From positions 126,001-190,000 of the forward strand of contig NMRA01000087.1 of assembly GCA_002633005.1 (NCBI GenBank): DNA of 64,000 nucleotides. Direction: 5' to 3'. Origin of the DNA: Phoronis australis. Its lineage: Eukaryota > Phoronida > Phoronidae. Below, piece by piece: positions 1-12,500 of this stretch. Position 1 is the stretch's first letter. Each line of letters opens with the position of its first letter. The translations under genes and the position numbers were made by a program. The notes beneath the pieces are model-generated. The model was not told the origin of the DNA. It was given only the letters and a program-made list of their open reading frames with translations, and searched no databases.

Positions 1-468
1 TGACTATGGGAATTTTCCCCCGAACCCAAAACTTCCCCTTTTAAAAGGCACAGGCTCCTTTCCCCTCAGGTGAGTGAGGGTGCTACCTGGGCTGGTGGTA
101 AACTATGTACCTCAGACAAATGCAAATGGTGAAAAATCATTTCAAAGTCAATGCCAAGAGACATTGCCGAGTAGCCAAAATGCCTACGTAAGTTACAGCA
201 TTTCCTGACTAACCACTTCTCACCACAGTGGCAGTGATATCAAGACCATATGTAGATAAATGTGCACGATTGATATGAAGACATACAATGTGATGTTCAA
301 ATATATAGTGTATGTACATGCATTTCATCTTCATATCTTAAGTACAATTTTGTAATAGAAAGAGTGTGGGTAAATAGACCAAAACCGCTAGTCTCAGTTT
401 CAACATCTCTAGTTCGTTCTTATTATTATAATAAGTAAATTAGAAACCAAAATATTTCTGCTTTTCAG

Positions 469-638
469 AGAAAAAGGAGGACATATGTATTGTCGAACGG
501 CTGTTCTCAAGTAGTCTTGTTGCCATAGTCAGTCTTTCATCACCTAGGAAGCTTAAGGTGTGCCACTTTAAAAAGGGAACAGAGATATGCAACTACAGCT
601 ACCCCAATACCATACTAGCCGTGAGACTCAACAGGCAG
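469..638 (+). CDS. WIPI2: WIPI2 exon 3, other haplotype copy
   Basis: This 170-bp exon starts after TTTTCAG and ends before GTGAGT. It encodes the block [18 protein letters not shown] through LAVRLNRQ. It repeats the exon at 5326-5495 with only scattered base differences. I read it as the second allele placed upstream by the assembler, not as an extra exon, because the sequence returns to the earlier exon 2 after the N at 3353. Confidence 0.9.
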
Positions 639-699
639 GTGAGTGGCACCACGATGCACGTAGATCTCGGTGTGTTTTGTTTTCCTAAGGTTAGTTGTT

Positions 700-878
700 A
701 TCAGCCAAGTTCCAGAGGTTGTTCAACTATTTTAAAAACGATTCCTTTTAGCCTTTTGAAGAATAGTGCGTTAACTTTATGCGGCAGTTTCATGTGACTC
801 CGCTTAGTCATTTCCGAGATATGATGTTCCGATGTTAGCCATATTTGGCCATTTCTATGGAGTCCTACATAACCTTAA
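700..878 (-). mobile_element. Terminal part of a TTAAGGTTA-type MITE in WIPI2 intron 3
   Basis: Read on the minus strand, it starts TTAAGGTTATGTAGGACTCC and continues with the segment around TTGGCTAACATCGGAAC. The same order of motifs recurs at 18898-19342 and 35087-35694. The other haplotype has it at about 5557-5735, where the larger transposon entered the terminal TTAA. The far boundary is unclear. Confidence 0.45.
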
Positions 879-1758
879 GTCCACACGCTGTGCAGAAGAA
901 TCAAAATGCTAGTATAAGAATTCAAACAAGTGCAGCGTTGAAAAGATCAAGTACTAATTGCCTATTGGCTACACTCTCAGTGTCCTGAAGCACTATTGGA
1001 CTTGAGCTGTCATTCACCTGTTTGAATCAGTGAACATGTGTGTAAAACACTAACAAGAAGCCAATTGATCGCGACTGTCGTATTATGTGGTATCACTTGA
1101 GTGGCTGTAGGATGTGTGAAAACTCCCCTGGTCGCTTGTTACGCCATGTGCACTCAAATAGTTGAGAACAGTACTCGCAGGGTTCAAAAGAAGTCTTATT
1201 GAAGACGAGATTCCAATAGTGGTCTGTAGCTGAAAGACAAAGTAATGCCTTAATTTTTTTTTTCAAGAACTGGTCCTGCAAATTCATCCCGTTTCCTTTG
1301 GTTTCTGAATTTGTGACACCTAGGCTTTAAAAATTGGTTGAGTTTTTATTGAAATACATACTACAGACTGTAGTTCTGTTCGGTGATGCCTGATTCTGAG
1401 AACCAGTTTCATCTACGGCTATTAGTGATTGCTGGGTTCTCAAAGTCATGGCCTACCAATAGAGTGGTCCAATATTTTTAAGAACAAAAATCCCGTAAAT
1501 GCCAGAGTTGCTCATAACAGCTGGTTAACACCAGACTCTTAATCTTATTAGCATAGTTTGCTTTCATTTTTGAAACGAGGCCAACAAGTTTAGACTAATT
1601 ATTCTTGAAATCAAACTTTCTTGTTTCATAGTCTAGATGCAAAATTGGTTTAATGGAACCAGAAGCTTTTGGCCTCATAGTTTTTGTTTGATTCGAACCT
1701 TGGTTTTCTGGTACAAACATGGGAAACAATTCATCTGTTGCCTGTGGCGGTGTTTCAG

Positions 1759-1953
1759 CGACTGGTCGTCTGTCTAGAGGAGAGTCTTTACATCCACAAC
1801 ATTCGCGACATGAAGGTGCTGCACACGATACGAGACACGCCTCCCAACCCCACTGGCCTTTGTGCGTTGTCCGTCAGCGATGAGAACGGTTGCCTGGCCT
1901 ACCCAGGTAGCAATCATATCGGAGAAGTGCAGATATTCGACACAATTAACCTG
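1759..1953 (+). CDS. WIPI2: WIPI2 exon 4, other haplotype copy
   Basis: The exon is 195 bp (65 codons, phase 0 at both ends), with acceptor GTTTCAG and donor GTAGGT. It encodes [19 protein letters not shown] through VQIFDTINL, giving the same protein as 8804-8998. In human WIPI2 the matching segment follows the ATG16L1-contact region. It is a haplotype duplicate. Confidence 0.9.
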
Positions 1954-2349
1954 GTAGGTGATGGGGGTGTTGCTTAATGTTCAAAGAATCAACGTGTTAT
2001 CGTATTGAGCGTTTATGATTTAACTAGACCATCACCATGGCAACATTAAGGTAAGTTTGGTGTCCCTCAGGCTCATGTCTTACAGTTCATTTAACGAAGA
2101 AATTACAGAGTCATCTTTCCTGTGCAGTCCCACACTCATTAGTTAACACCACCCTATTCGATCCTTTTCTCCTCTGCCAGTTTACAGAACAAAGGTGTGA
2201 ACTGTCCATAATCAATGGAGCATTTGAACATTTGCAAGATATAAATACTAATCATTGAGGTCTTTTTTGTATTAGGGCAAGTTGTAAATGTTAGCATTCA
2301 TATCGCAGTGTGTTGGTCTGTTAGTCGTTACCATGCTTTTCTGTTACAG

Positions 2350-2513
2350 CGAGCTATCACAATGATCCCGGCCCACGACAATCCTCTGGCGGCCATGACT
2401 TTCGACGGATCGGGGACGAAAATAGCTACAGCTTCATCCAAAGGGACTGTGATCCGAGTATTTTCTATACCGGATGGCCAACGGCTATTCGAGTTTAGGA
2501 GAGGCTTGAAAAG
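2350..2513 (+). CDS. WIPI2: WIPI2 exon 5 (FRRG motif), other haplotype copy
   Basis: The exon is 164 bp, with acceptor TTACAG and donor GTAAGC. It encodes a WD blade followed by FEFRRGLKR, the two-arginine motif that reads two phosphoinositide sites in PROPPINs. It is the same as 9395-9558 and is a haplotype duplicate. Confidence 0.9.
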
Positions 2514-3277
2514 GTAAGCGACTAAGCTATATGCTTTCTTGGATTGCTAGTCACGTATATGTTTAATGGTGTTAGGGTATCTTCATATGTTGATTTAAAT
2601 GTTCACTGAGACTTGTCACCTCTGCATGTTTTCATCCATAATATTGAAATTGTTGCCAGATATTGTGCTTCCCTTGTTGTGTCCAGTCATGGTGTTCTAT
2701 AATCAGCGTTTGACTTCTTAGCCCAGTAGCTTAGCTGTTGTACTCTAGTGAAAAAAATTGTCTGACATAAGAGATTATCATGATTTAGTTGATAATGTTT
2801 TTTCAGATAATTTGAAAACACGCTTATCATTTTGTGATTAGAGTTTAATAGGCACTTATGAAGCCTGCATTGTTATGTCTGATCATGATATGTTGAGTGC
2901 TGTCATCAATCTTGATGAGGTTATTACTCTGATAAGTGAAATGCACATATACCATGATGCTTCTATCAGTGATTGTCATTCATTAGAGACTCAGTGTGTA
3001 CTGTTAAAACAAAAAGTCTCTTGCTACTAGCTGCATTTGTATCATTGGTATAACACCCAAGCAAAGGACAGATCCAAAAACTCATGTGGTGATGAGAGTT
3101 GACTGGCTTCATGTCGTGCTTGCAAGTTCTCATAAACCTCTGTTCTGGGTTGCATTTGGGTCAGTTTTCGGCAATTCCGTGAAACAATCTATTTGGGATA
3201 AATAAATCTTCGACAGGTCACCCAATGAGAACTTGTGTGATTGTGACCCTGTAACATCGCGTGTCCTGTGATTTCAG

Positions 3278-3352
3278 GTGTGTAGACATCTTCTCTCTGG
3301 GCTTTAGTATTGACGCTTTATACCTTTGTGCCTCCAGCAACACTGAGACAGT
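3278..3352 (+). pseudogene. WIPI2: WIPI2 exon 6 fragment cut by assembly join
   Basis: The exon opens after TTTCAG, completes the split Arg codon and encodes [18 protein letters not shown], then stops at the single N at 3353. The intact copy is at 10323-10430. The break is an assembly edge, not a mutation: after the N the sequence is intron 1 leading to exon 2. Confidence 0.85.
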
Positions 3353-3599
3353 NTTGCAAGCCAAGCTGGGGACCCAAGCTCCAGTTTGCTTTTCGTCAAT
3401 TTCAATCAAGATTGCACGTAAGTAGGATATGTCAATTTTGCAAGAGATTGCAGAATTCAGATTCACAGTTATTAGCCTGAGACTGATATCTGCTTTTGCC
3501 GATTTCATACTGATACCCTGGTGTAAAGCTCGCGAACAGTTACTCACAAGCTTTGGGATTACTGAGTCAGGTTCTTAAGTCATCGTTTCTTCGTTGTAG

Positions 3600-6500
3600 G
3601 TCCATAGCTATTGGAACGAAGGTTGGGTTTAAGTTATTGTCTCTGGGTTCCGTGGACAAGTTAGAACAAATCTATGAGTCAGGTGCTGGGTCAGGTGAGT
3701 TTCACATTTTGCTCTTTCACAAACCTTAGGGAAGGCTAAAAATAAATGCCTAATTAGTTACAATTGTGATTTGATGATTTTTGCTCAAAACTTTTGCTTT
3801 GTGCCTCTCTGTTTGCCACTTGGGTTATGAAATGTTTATGCAATGTTCACTGGGGAGGCTGTACCTTGGATAGAATGTCCAAAACAAAGTACCACTATTC
3901 CATGAGGTATTGATTGCTTTGGAATACTTTCTCATTACTGGGTTTATTTATCTCGAAGGTGTCTTTGTTTGGATAATTTCACCCTTCTGAATTTTATTGC
4001 TTTCGAGTTGTCAAATGTAGTTACTTGAAAACGACATCTTAACTAGTTTATTACGTACTTACTACCTGACTGTGGTCAGATTTGGCTCACTTGAACGCTG
4101 TATTTCTCAAATTAGTCACTGTTAAAATCATCGGCTATTTAATACAGTCCATTTTTAAGAAAGTCATTGTTCTGTCAGAATTATATGCCTGATATTTTTT
4201 ATTTGAAACCTACATCAGAAGCCATAACTTGTAATCAATTGTATTTGCCCGTGTACAGGTGATTGGTAAACAGAGAAGGCTGCTTAACTCATGTAACATC
4301 AGCCATGCAGTGTGCATATTGTTGTCATTTTTGTTACTGATACTGAGAGGAGCCTAGTGGTTAATATCTTGAGATTTGTTCTTAAACTAGTACAGAACAT
4401 GAATCTTGGTTTTAAAGATAAAATGTAGGCTCTGATGCTCAACATAAATCTTGTTAGGTTTGTTACCTAGATTCAAAACAATGCTAGCCACCAAGTTCAT
4501 GAAACTAAATCCTTCATGATTTATCTGACCTATTTGGCCTGTTGCTAAATGTTGTTTCCGCAACGTTAATAGGTAACAGTCTTTCAACCCCAGGGGCTCC
4601 TTTCCAAACAGTGTCAGACCAATGCAATACCTGGCGAGGCCCTCAATGCCTTAATTTTGAGGGCAATTATTATCACCATTCCCTTTTAAAAATGTTTGAA
4701 AATCACTCGATATTCACCTCATCAGGCCCCAAAATTACCCTCCATTGATTGAAAAATTTTCCTCAAGGTTAAAATCACTTCCATAAAATGTTTGTTCTGT
4801 GTGTGTGAGTTACCTGAGGCGTTGTCAATGAAAAGGTGCGACTGAGGATGGAATTGGTGGTGACTATGGGAATTTTCCCCTGAACCCAAAACTTCCCCTT
4901 TTAAAAGGCACAGGGTCCGTTCCCCTCAGGTAAGGGAGGGTGCTACCTGGGCTGGTGGTAAAATATGTACCTTAGACAATAGCAAGTGGTGAAAAGTCAT
5001 TTTGAAGTCAATGCCAAGAGACATTGCCGAGTACCCAAAATGGCCACCTAAGTTACAGCATTTCCTGACTAACCACTTCTCACCACAGTGGCAGTGATAT
5101 CAAGACCATATGTAGATAAATGTGCACCATTGATGTGAAGACATACAATGGGATGTTCAAATACATAGTGTATGTACATGCATTTCATCTTCATATCTTA
5201 AGTACAATTTTGTAATAGAAAGAGTGTGAGTATATAGACCGAAACTGCTAGTCCCAGTTTCACCATCTCTAGTTCATTCTTATTATTATAAGTAAATTAA
5301 AAACCAAAATATTTCTGGTTTTCAGAGAAAAAGGAGGACATATGTATTGTCGAACGACTGTTCTCAAGTAGTCTTGTTGCCATAGTCAGTCTTTCATCAC
5401 CTAGGAAGCTTAAGGTGTGCCACTTTAAAAAGGGAACAGAGATATGCAACTACAGCTACCCCAATACCATACTAGCCGTGAGACTCAACAGGCAGGTGAG
5501 TAGCACTATGATGCACGTGGATCTCGTTGGGTTTTGTTTTCCTAAGGTTAGTTGATATCAGCCAAGTTCCAGAGGTTGTTCAACTATTTTAAATACGATT
5601 CCTTTTAGCCTTTTGAAGAATAGTGCGTTAACTTTATGCGGTAGTTTCATGTGAATCCGCTTAGTCATTTCTGAGATATGATGTTCCGATGTTAGCCATA
5701 TTTGGACATTTCTCTAGGGTCCTACATAACCTTAAAGGAGAATGCCACCCAATTTAATCAGTCGTTTTTGCCGTCTTAATCGGTCTATATCCACATCGCC
5801 TCGCATACGGTCGAGCTTACCTTGCCAAGAGGTGTCGCGTTAACCTGTGAGGAAGGTGAGAAGCGACGCTAGTGACGTCAGTGGTTCATCTGCAGAGTGA
5901 ATGCCGCTATGTTGCGGTGCATCGGTCCCGCTTGTCCGAACTATGCAGCTGCGAGGAAAGCAGGTATATCGTTTTTTTTTTCGACTTCTTTGAGAAACCG
6001 AAATGCTTAGGAAGTGGCTCGTGGCAGTGAAGATTGAAAAGTATGCTGTAAATAGCAAGTATGAGGCCATGAAACATCTCCGTGTCTGTAGCCAGCAGTC
6101 GTCGACAGTGCCTGATGAATGCTGGCTTCCCAAATAACTATCCAATCCATACGTTCCGTTGTCTGAGCTTGTTCACGGCGCCTCTCTAGTATTTCTTTAT
6201 CACTGTATTCCTGTTCGAATTGATAGCCTGTGAAACTTAACAATCCACCTGCGAAGTCTTGTTCAGGGCTTGGAATTTTCCGCGGAAACGCGGATTTCCG
6301 CTTTTTTCAAATGTTCTGTCCGCGTATTTTATTATATTTCCGCGTAAAAAAAATCGGATTTGATATAAAATTTTCGCGGCAAATTTCTTTCTTACCGCCG
6401 AGTTGCTGACGACTTTCAGTTGCTCTTTATGTTTCGGAGGAACGTAAATTGTCAACATTGCCGGGGCATCTGGAATAGCGTGGTGGATTTCCTCAATGGT

Positions 6501-9500
6501 GGCTCGTGCGATTGTAAATCGCGGTGACAAATACTACGACTCTGCAGCCAAAAATGTTTGGAGGTGGGAGTGGCGGACGAGCTAAGACAGACGCACACTT
6601 CCGGAGGTGGTACCGTTTCCGGAGGTGGTACCATTTTTTTTATTTTTTATTTTTTAGTCCTCTCGGCAAAAGGTTCACACTGACTTTTTCAAGGCTGGCT
6701 GCGCGCATGTTTCGGGCCGTAAAAATTTCCACGTTTTTCGCCATTGGTCATTCCAAGCCCTGCTTCGTAGGGATCAACTGATGAGCTAGCTCGTCTAAGT
6801 CAGGATTGCGAGTTGCCATGTAGATGTTTATTAGTGAGCATTCTGTTTCAAAATGAATTATTCTCACCCCAACCAATACTTATATAAAAGTGAAACAAAG
6901 TCTGCCTCATTAGATGCAATTTGTAATGCCTTTAGAGTGTTTGTGAGTGCAAATGGTTTGAGAAGCCAGCAATGAATAAATCACTGCGTTACCGGCTTTA
7001 GGTGCAATAAAACCAGTTGACGGGACACCGAGGCCGTGTGACCTCATGCTAATTTAGTGTTTGCTGGCAGAAACTGTTGTGAAACAACTCAGTCGATTTC
7101 CACCCCACGACCTAGCTGGTGTTAGGGGAGTCTTTATTTACATTTACATTATTAAAATAATGATTGTCAACGTACAACTTCTGCCCTGACAATGCTGTGG
7201 CCAAAGCGGAACTTAAATTCGCGGCTTCCAACGAGTAAGTAGATTTGCAGTTTCGTGGGTAATTCACCAACATAATCACGTGCGCATTACTTTGGCTCAC
7301 TAGTATACTATTTTCTTGACTGGAAGTTTACTTTCCAACTTTGGCTGGTTTATGTTTGTGATGTCTGATCAGTTTCCGAGCCACTGGCCTGGATAACGAG
7401 TCAATCTGGCTGGCTGCGACAGGCCTGATCGGGCTCCAAACTACTGGCCAGGATAACTAGCGTTTTATGTGTTTATAGAATTCAAAAAATCACAAGTCTA
7501 AACAACACAGATCTGGGTTCTCCTGTCTATCTCACGGATCGAATTTGTCTCCGAACAGTCCCAAACTCCTGCTACGGACCTTATTGGCCTGCCGAACTTT
7601 GGGGGCTACAGCGTGTCCAAATACCAATAAATCCGTAACAGCGAAATAAAAACAACACGTTTTTATAAGAACTTGGTGTATTTTTAAGGGTTTTACATTG
7701 AAGTTTGATGATTTATTGGTGTTAAACGATGAATTCAAGTGATAAGCTGACACCAGTTACCCGTGTTGTGAGCTGTTGAACAGACTGTGTGTGAAACCAA
7801 TTACGTCATTGGATAATTTCAACACCTCTGTCTGCCATCAGGTGTCAGGTAACGCAACCGTACGTGCCGTTATGGAGTAGAACTACTCGATCTAAATTGA
7901 TACAAATTAGGTTGTTTTTGGGTGGCATGCTCCTTTAAGTCCACACGCTGTGCAGAAGAATCAAAATGCTAGTATAAGAATTCAAATAAGTGCAGCGTTG
8001 AAAAGATCAAATACTAATTGCCTATTGGCCACAATCTCAGCGCCCTGAAGCACTATTGGACTTGAGCTGTCATTCACCTGTTTGAATCAGTGAACATGTG
8101 TTTAAAACACTGACAAGAAGACAATTGATCACGACTGTCGTATTATGTAGTATCACTTGAGTGGCTGTAGGGTGTGCGAAAACTCCCCTGGTCGCTTGTT
8201 ACGCCATGTGCACTCAAATGGTTGAGTACAGTACTCGCAGGGTTCAAAAGAAGTCTTATTGAAGACGAGATTCCAATAGTGGTTTGTAGCTGAAAGACAA
8301 AGTAAATGCCTCAATTTTTTTTCAAGAACCGGTCCCACAAATTCATCCTGTTTCCTTTGCTTTCTGAATTTGTGACACCTGGGCTTTAAAAATTGGTTGA
8401 GTTTTCATTGAAATACATACTACAGACCTACAGACCCTAGTTCTGTTTGGTGATGCCTGATTCTGAGAACCAGTTTCATCTACGGCTATTTAGTGATTGT
8501 TTGGTTCTCAAAATCATGGCCTACCAATAGAGTGGTCCAATATTTTTAAGAACAAAAATCCCCTAAATGCCAGAGTTGCTCATAACAGCTGGTTAACACC
8601 AGACTCTTAATCTTATTAGCATAGTTTGCTTTCATTTTTTAAAACGAGGCCAACAAGTTTAGACTAATTTATTCTTGAAATCAAATTTTCTTGTTTCATG
8701 GAACCAGAAGCTTTTGGCCTCATAGTTTTTGTTTGATTCGAACCTTGGTTTTCTGGTACAAACATGGGAAACAATTCATCTGTTACCTGTGGCGGTGTTT
8801 CAGCGACTGGTCGTCTGTCTAGAGGAGAGTCTTTACATCCACAACATTCGCGACATGAAGGTGCTGCACACGATACGAGACACGCCTCCCAACCCCACTG
8901 GCCTTTGTGCGTTGTCCGTCAGCGATGAGAACGGTTGCCTGGCCTACCCAGGTAGCAATCATATCGGAGAAGTGCAGATATTCGACACAATTAACCTGGT
9001 AGGTGATGGGGGTGTTGCTTAATGTTCAAAGAATCGACGTGTTATCGTATTGAGCGTTTATGATTTAACTAGACCATCACCATGGCAACATTAAGGTAAG
9101 TTTGGTGTCCCTCAGGCTCATGTCTTACAGTTCATTTAACGAAGAAATTACAGAGTCATCTTTCCTGTGCAGTCCCACACTCATTAGTTAACACCACCCT
9201 ATTCGATCCTTTTCTCCTCTGCCAGTTTACAGAACAAAGGTGTGAACGGTCCATAATCAATGGAGCATTTGAACATTTGCAAGATATAAATACTAATCAT
9301 TGAGGTCTTTTTTGTATTAGGGCAAGTTGTAAATGTTAGCATTCATATCGCAGTGTGTTGGTCTGTTAGTCGTTACCATGCTTTTCTGTTACAGCGAGCT
9401 ATCACAATGATCCCGGCCCACGACAATCCTCTGGCGGCCATGACTTTCGACGGATCGGGGACGAAAATAGCTACAGCTTCATCCAAAGGGACTGTGATCC

Positions 9501-12500
9501 GAGTATTTTCTATACCGGATGGCCAACGGCTATTCGAGTTTAGGAGAGGCTTGAAAAGGTAAGCGACTAAGCTATATGCTTTCTTGGATTGCTAGTCACG
9601 TATATGTTTAATGGTGTTAGGGTATCTTCATATGTTGATTTAAATGTTCACTGAGACTTGTCACCTCTGCATGTTTTCATCCATAATATTGAAATTGTTG
9701 CCAGATATTGTGCTTCCCTTGTTGTGTCCAGTCATGGTGTTCTATAATCAGCGTTTGACTTCTTAGCCCAGTAGCTTAGCTGTTGTACTCTAGTGAAAAA
9801 AATTGTCTGACATAAGAGATTATCATGATTTAGTTGATAATGTTTTTTCAGATAATTTGAAAACACACTTATCATTTTGTGATTAGAGTTTAATAGGCAC
9901 TTATGAAGCCTGCATTGTTATGTCTGATGATGATATGTTGAGTGCTGTCATCAATCTTGATGATGTGATTATTCTGATAAGTGAAATGCACATATACCAT
10001 GATGCTTCTATCAGTGATTGTCATTCATTAGAGACTCAGTGTGTACTGTTAAAACAAAAAGTCTCTTGCTACTAGCTGCATTTGTATCATTGGTATAACA
10101 CCCAAGCAAAGGACAGATCCAAAAACTCATGTGGTGATGAGAGTTGACTGGCTTCATGTCGTGCTTGCAAGTTCTCATAAACCTCTGTTCTGGGTTGCAT
10201 TTGGGTCAGTTTTCGGCAATTCCGCGAAACAATCTATTTGGGATAAATAAATCTTCGACAGGTCACCCAATGAGAACTTGTGTGATTGTGACCCTGTAAC
10301 ATCGCGTGTCGTGTGATTTCAGGTGTGTAGACATCTTCTCTCTGGGCTTTAGTATTGACGCTTTATACCTTTGTGCCTCCAGCAACACTGAGACAGTTCA
10401 CATATTCAAGTTAGAGAACCCAAATGAGAAGTAAGTTGGAGCGTTATTGTTGATATGTCACTGTTAACACGTGCATATAATGTAGATACATTTTTCTTGG
10501 CAGAATTCTGGGAATTCCGTCAAGTATGTTGGTCTGACACCAGGTTTTTTTTTCGCTCTCTATAGGTCGCAATTTTCGTCCAATTTTCACGAAATTTGCA
10601 CACAACGTGTAGATAGGGAAGTACTGGAACGCTATTATTTTTGGTCATGATCGGATACAAAATGGCAGATGTGGCGGCCATTTTGTTTCCGATTTCACAG
10701 TCAAATGCTCGTAGAGGCCGCATGTTGCGACGTACAGGGCGGAAAATTGGTACAGTTGCTCTAGATCACATGTGCTACAATTGTGCGGAAAATCGTTAAC
10801 GTCCGGTTAAAGATGGCGGAATTATGGGAAGTGGCGCATGCGCACCCCGAAATATGGCTAAAAACGTTTTTTTCTGTAGAGGGCGTATTTGCGAACCGAT
10901 CATTTTCAAACTGGTCACATGTGTTGAGGTTAATAAGCTTTTATAAAAGTTTATTGAACCAGTAGTCACTTTCAAGATGGCGGCTGAGGCGCATGTTCAC
11001 ATTGTTTCAATTGTTCTGCGGTTGCGTTTTTAATGGGAAGAGCAATTGACGTCAATTTGTGCATGTGGATTCCTCTAAGTATGGTCTTTCAAAAAGTCTG
11101 TGAGAGCGTCTTTCTCAGACTTACCGTTTTCGAGTTATTTGACTTTGAATTTCAAAAAAAACCGGCAAAATTTCATTTTTTTCCAAAAAGTTATGGAATG
11201 TTGCTAAACGTTCAAGTAAGATAGAGTTCTGAATGGGCTTTCAGAAGATATTTTCCGTTTGTCGCTACAACGTCTACTTTTTGAATTATTCGAGATTTTC
11301 TGTTTGTTTGGTCTCCGTTGCATTGCCAATGCAAACACACGCAGCTGGCCGGCTCTCTTTCGTTTTGATTATGCCTGTACAAGTTGACCCTGAATGACCC
11401 AGCTAGCATTGTTCTAATGTAGACTGGTTTGTTGACCCCGAATGACCCTAGCACTGTTCCTTGGTTAATCGTTCTTGCAGCTCTGATGTAGGTTTAGCTT
11501 TGTTGAGCTGTGTCCGTTATGTTGCGCCATCTATTGTTCTTTTATTTTGATTAAATGCTCTCTTTTCTTGCCATGTATATTAATGGATCAGAAATCTGTA
11601 CAGTTCGATAGAGTTTTAAACGGGCTTTCATAAGATATTTTTCAATTCTCGCTAGTCGTCATAATCGTCGTCGTCGTCGTCCTCCCCATCGTTCTGTTTT
11701 CGCATAATTTCGCTAAGTGTCGCTCCTCCGAGCGCTCTCGTTTTGAATCTTGTTTGAGTACTTTTCTGTTTTTTCCCACAAAGTGATTTAAAATAATGTT
11801 TTCGCTCTTTTTGGGAATTTGCATGGATGTAATAACTTGTTTGTTGTAAGGGTTCTTCTTAAAGCCCTAATTGAATATTTGGATGTAGACTGTCTATATA
11901 TTCCTAAGAATGCTGTAGCAACTCAGAATGACACAATTTAAGCACCTAAAGTAAGCCCGTCAAGTTATTCGTGAAGTAGGGTTTTCGCGCCATGTGGTGT
12001 CGCCACAAGAAAACGGCAAACAAACAACAACCAATGAGCAGTAAATTTGAGCATTTGCTGGTGGCTGCAGTAAACGTATGTATGTGCCATGGGTACCATA
12101 GTATATTGAATAGAACACCTTTGTATGTGGTTGTTGTTTGTGGCCTTTTTGAATTAAGTGATGATTCTCGTGGCGACGTAGGAAAAAGTCCGTCAATACG
12201 ACCAATCATTCATTGTATTTGGTAGTTTAGGGCTTCATTGTTGTTAGAGTGATGGTTTTAACATACTATAGGAACAAAATTTAAATGCTTTGCCATTCAA
12301 GGCAAGCTTTGAGTTTCAGTTTTTGCATTGTTTCCACTTAATGGTTTATAAATATAATGTAGTTCTGTGTATAATTTGTGAACATATATATTCACTTATA
12401 GACCCATTTATACGGAGTACTTGATGTTTTCTTGTTGGCCCTTGATGCATGAAAGTACAGTTTATGGTCAACTGATATGTCGTGAAATGATAATCATCAT

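Larger units (their letters stand above)
1..3352. repeat. Haplotype copy of 4861-10398
   Basis: The block is collinear with 4861-10398 over exons and introns, with scattered substitutions and small indels. The large length difference is the 2.2 kb transposon at 5736-7934, absent here. It ends at the N at 3353. Confidence 0.88.
5736..7934. mobile_element. TTAA-flanked DNA transposon (Kolobok/T2-like), present in one haplotype
   Basis: TTAA at 5732-5735 and 7935-7938 flank a 2199-bp insert. Its ends are inverted: AGGAGAATGCCACCC at the left and the complement of AGGAGCATGCCACCC at the right (14 of 15 match). The other haplotype has a single TTAA (875-878) with uninterrupted flanks, so both insertion and target duplication are seen directly. 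TTAA duplication is used by piggyBac and Kolobok. The TTAA-AGGRR start recalls T2/Kolobok MITEs, and the THAP remnant also fits better with Kolobok. No transposase catalytic domain was recognised, so it is probably non-autonomous. A separate small element is nested at 6264-6762. Confidence 0.88.

Noticed and set aside
5736-7934. piggyBac assignment for the TTAA elements
   Set aside because: TTAA fits, but the ends lack the usual CCC start, and the THAP-like frames and AGGRR-like start fit Kolobok/T2 better. piggyBac is not excluded without a transposase.
1-10398. Real tandem duplication of the WIPI2 propeller exons
   Set aside because: Introns are as similar as exons, the copies meet at a single N, and exon 2 follows exon 6. 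Allelic copies explain this better.
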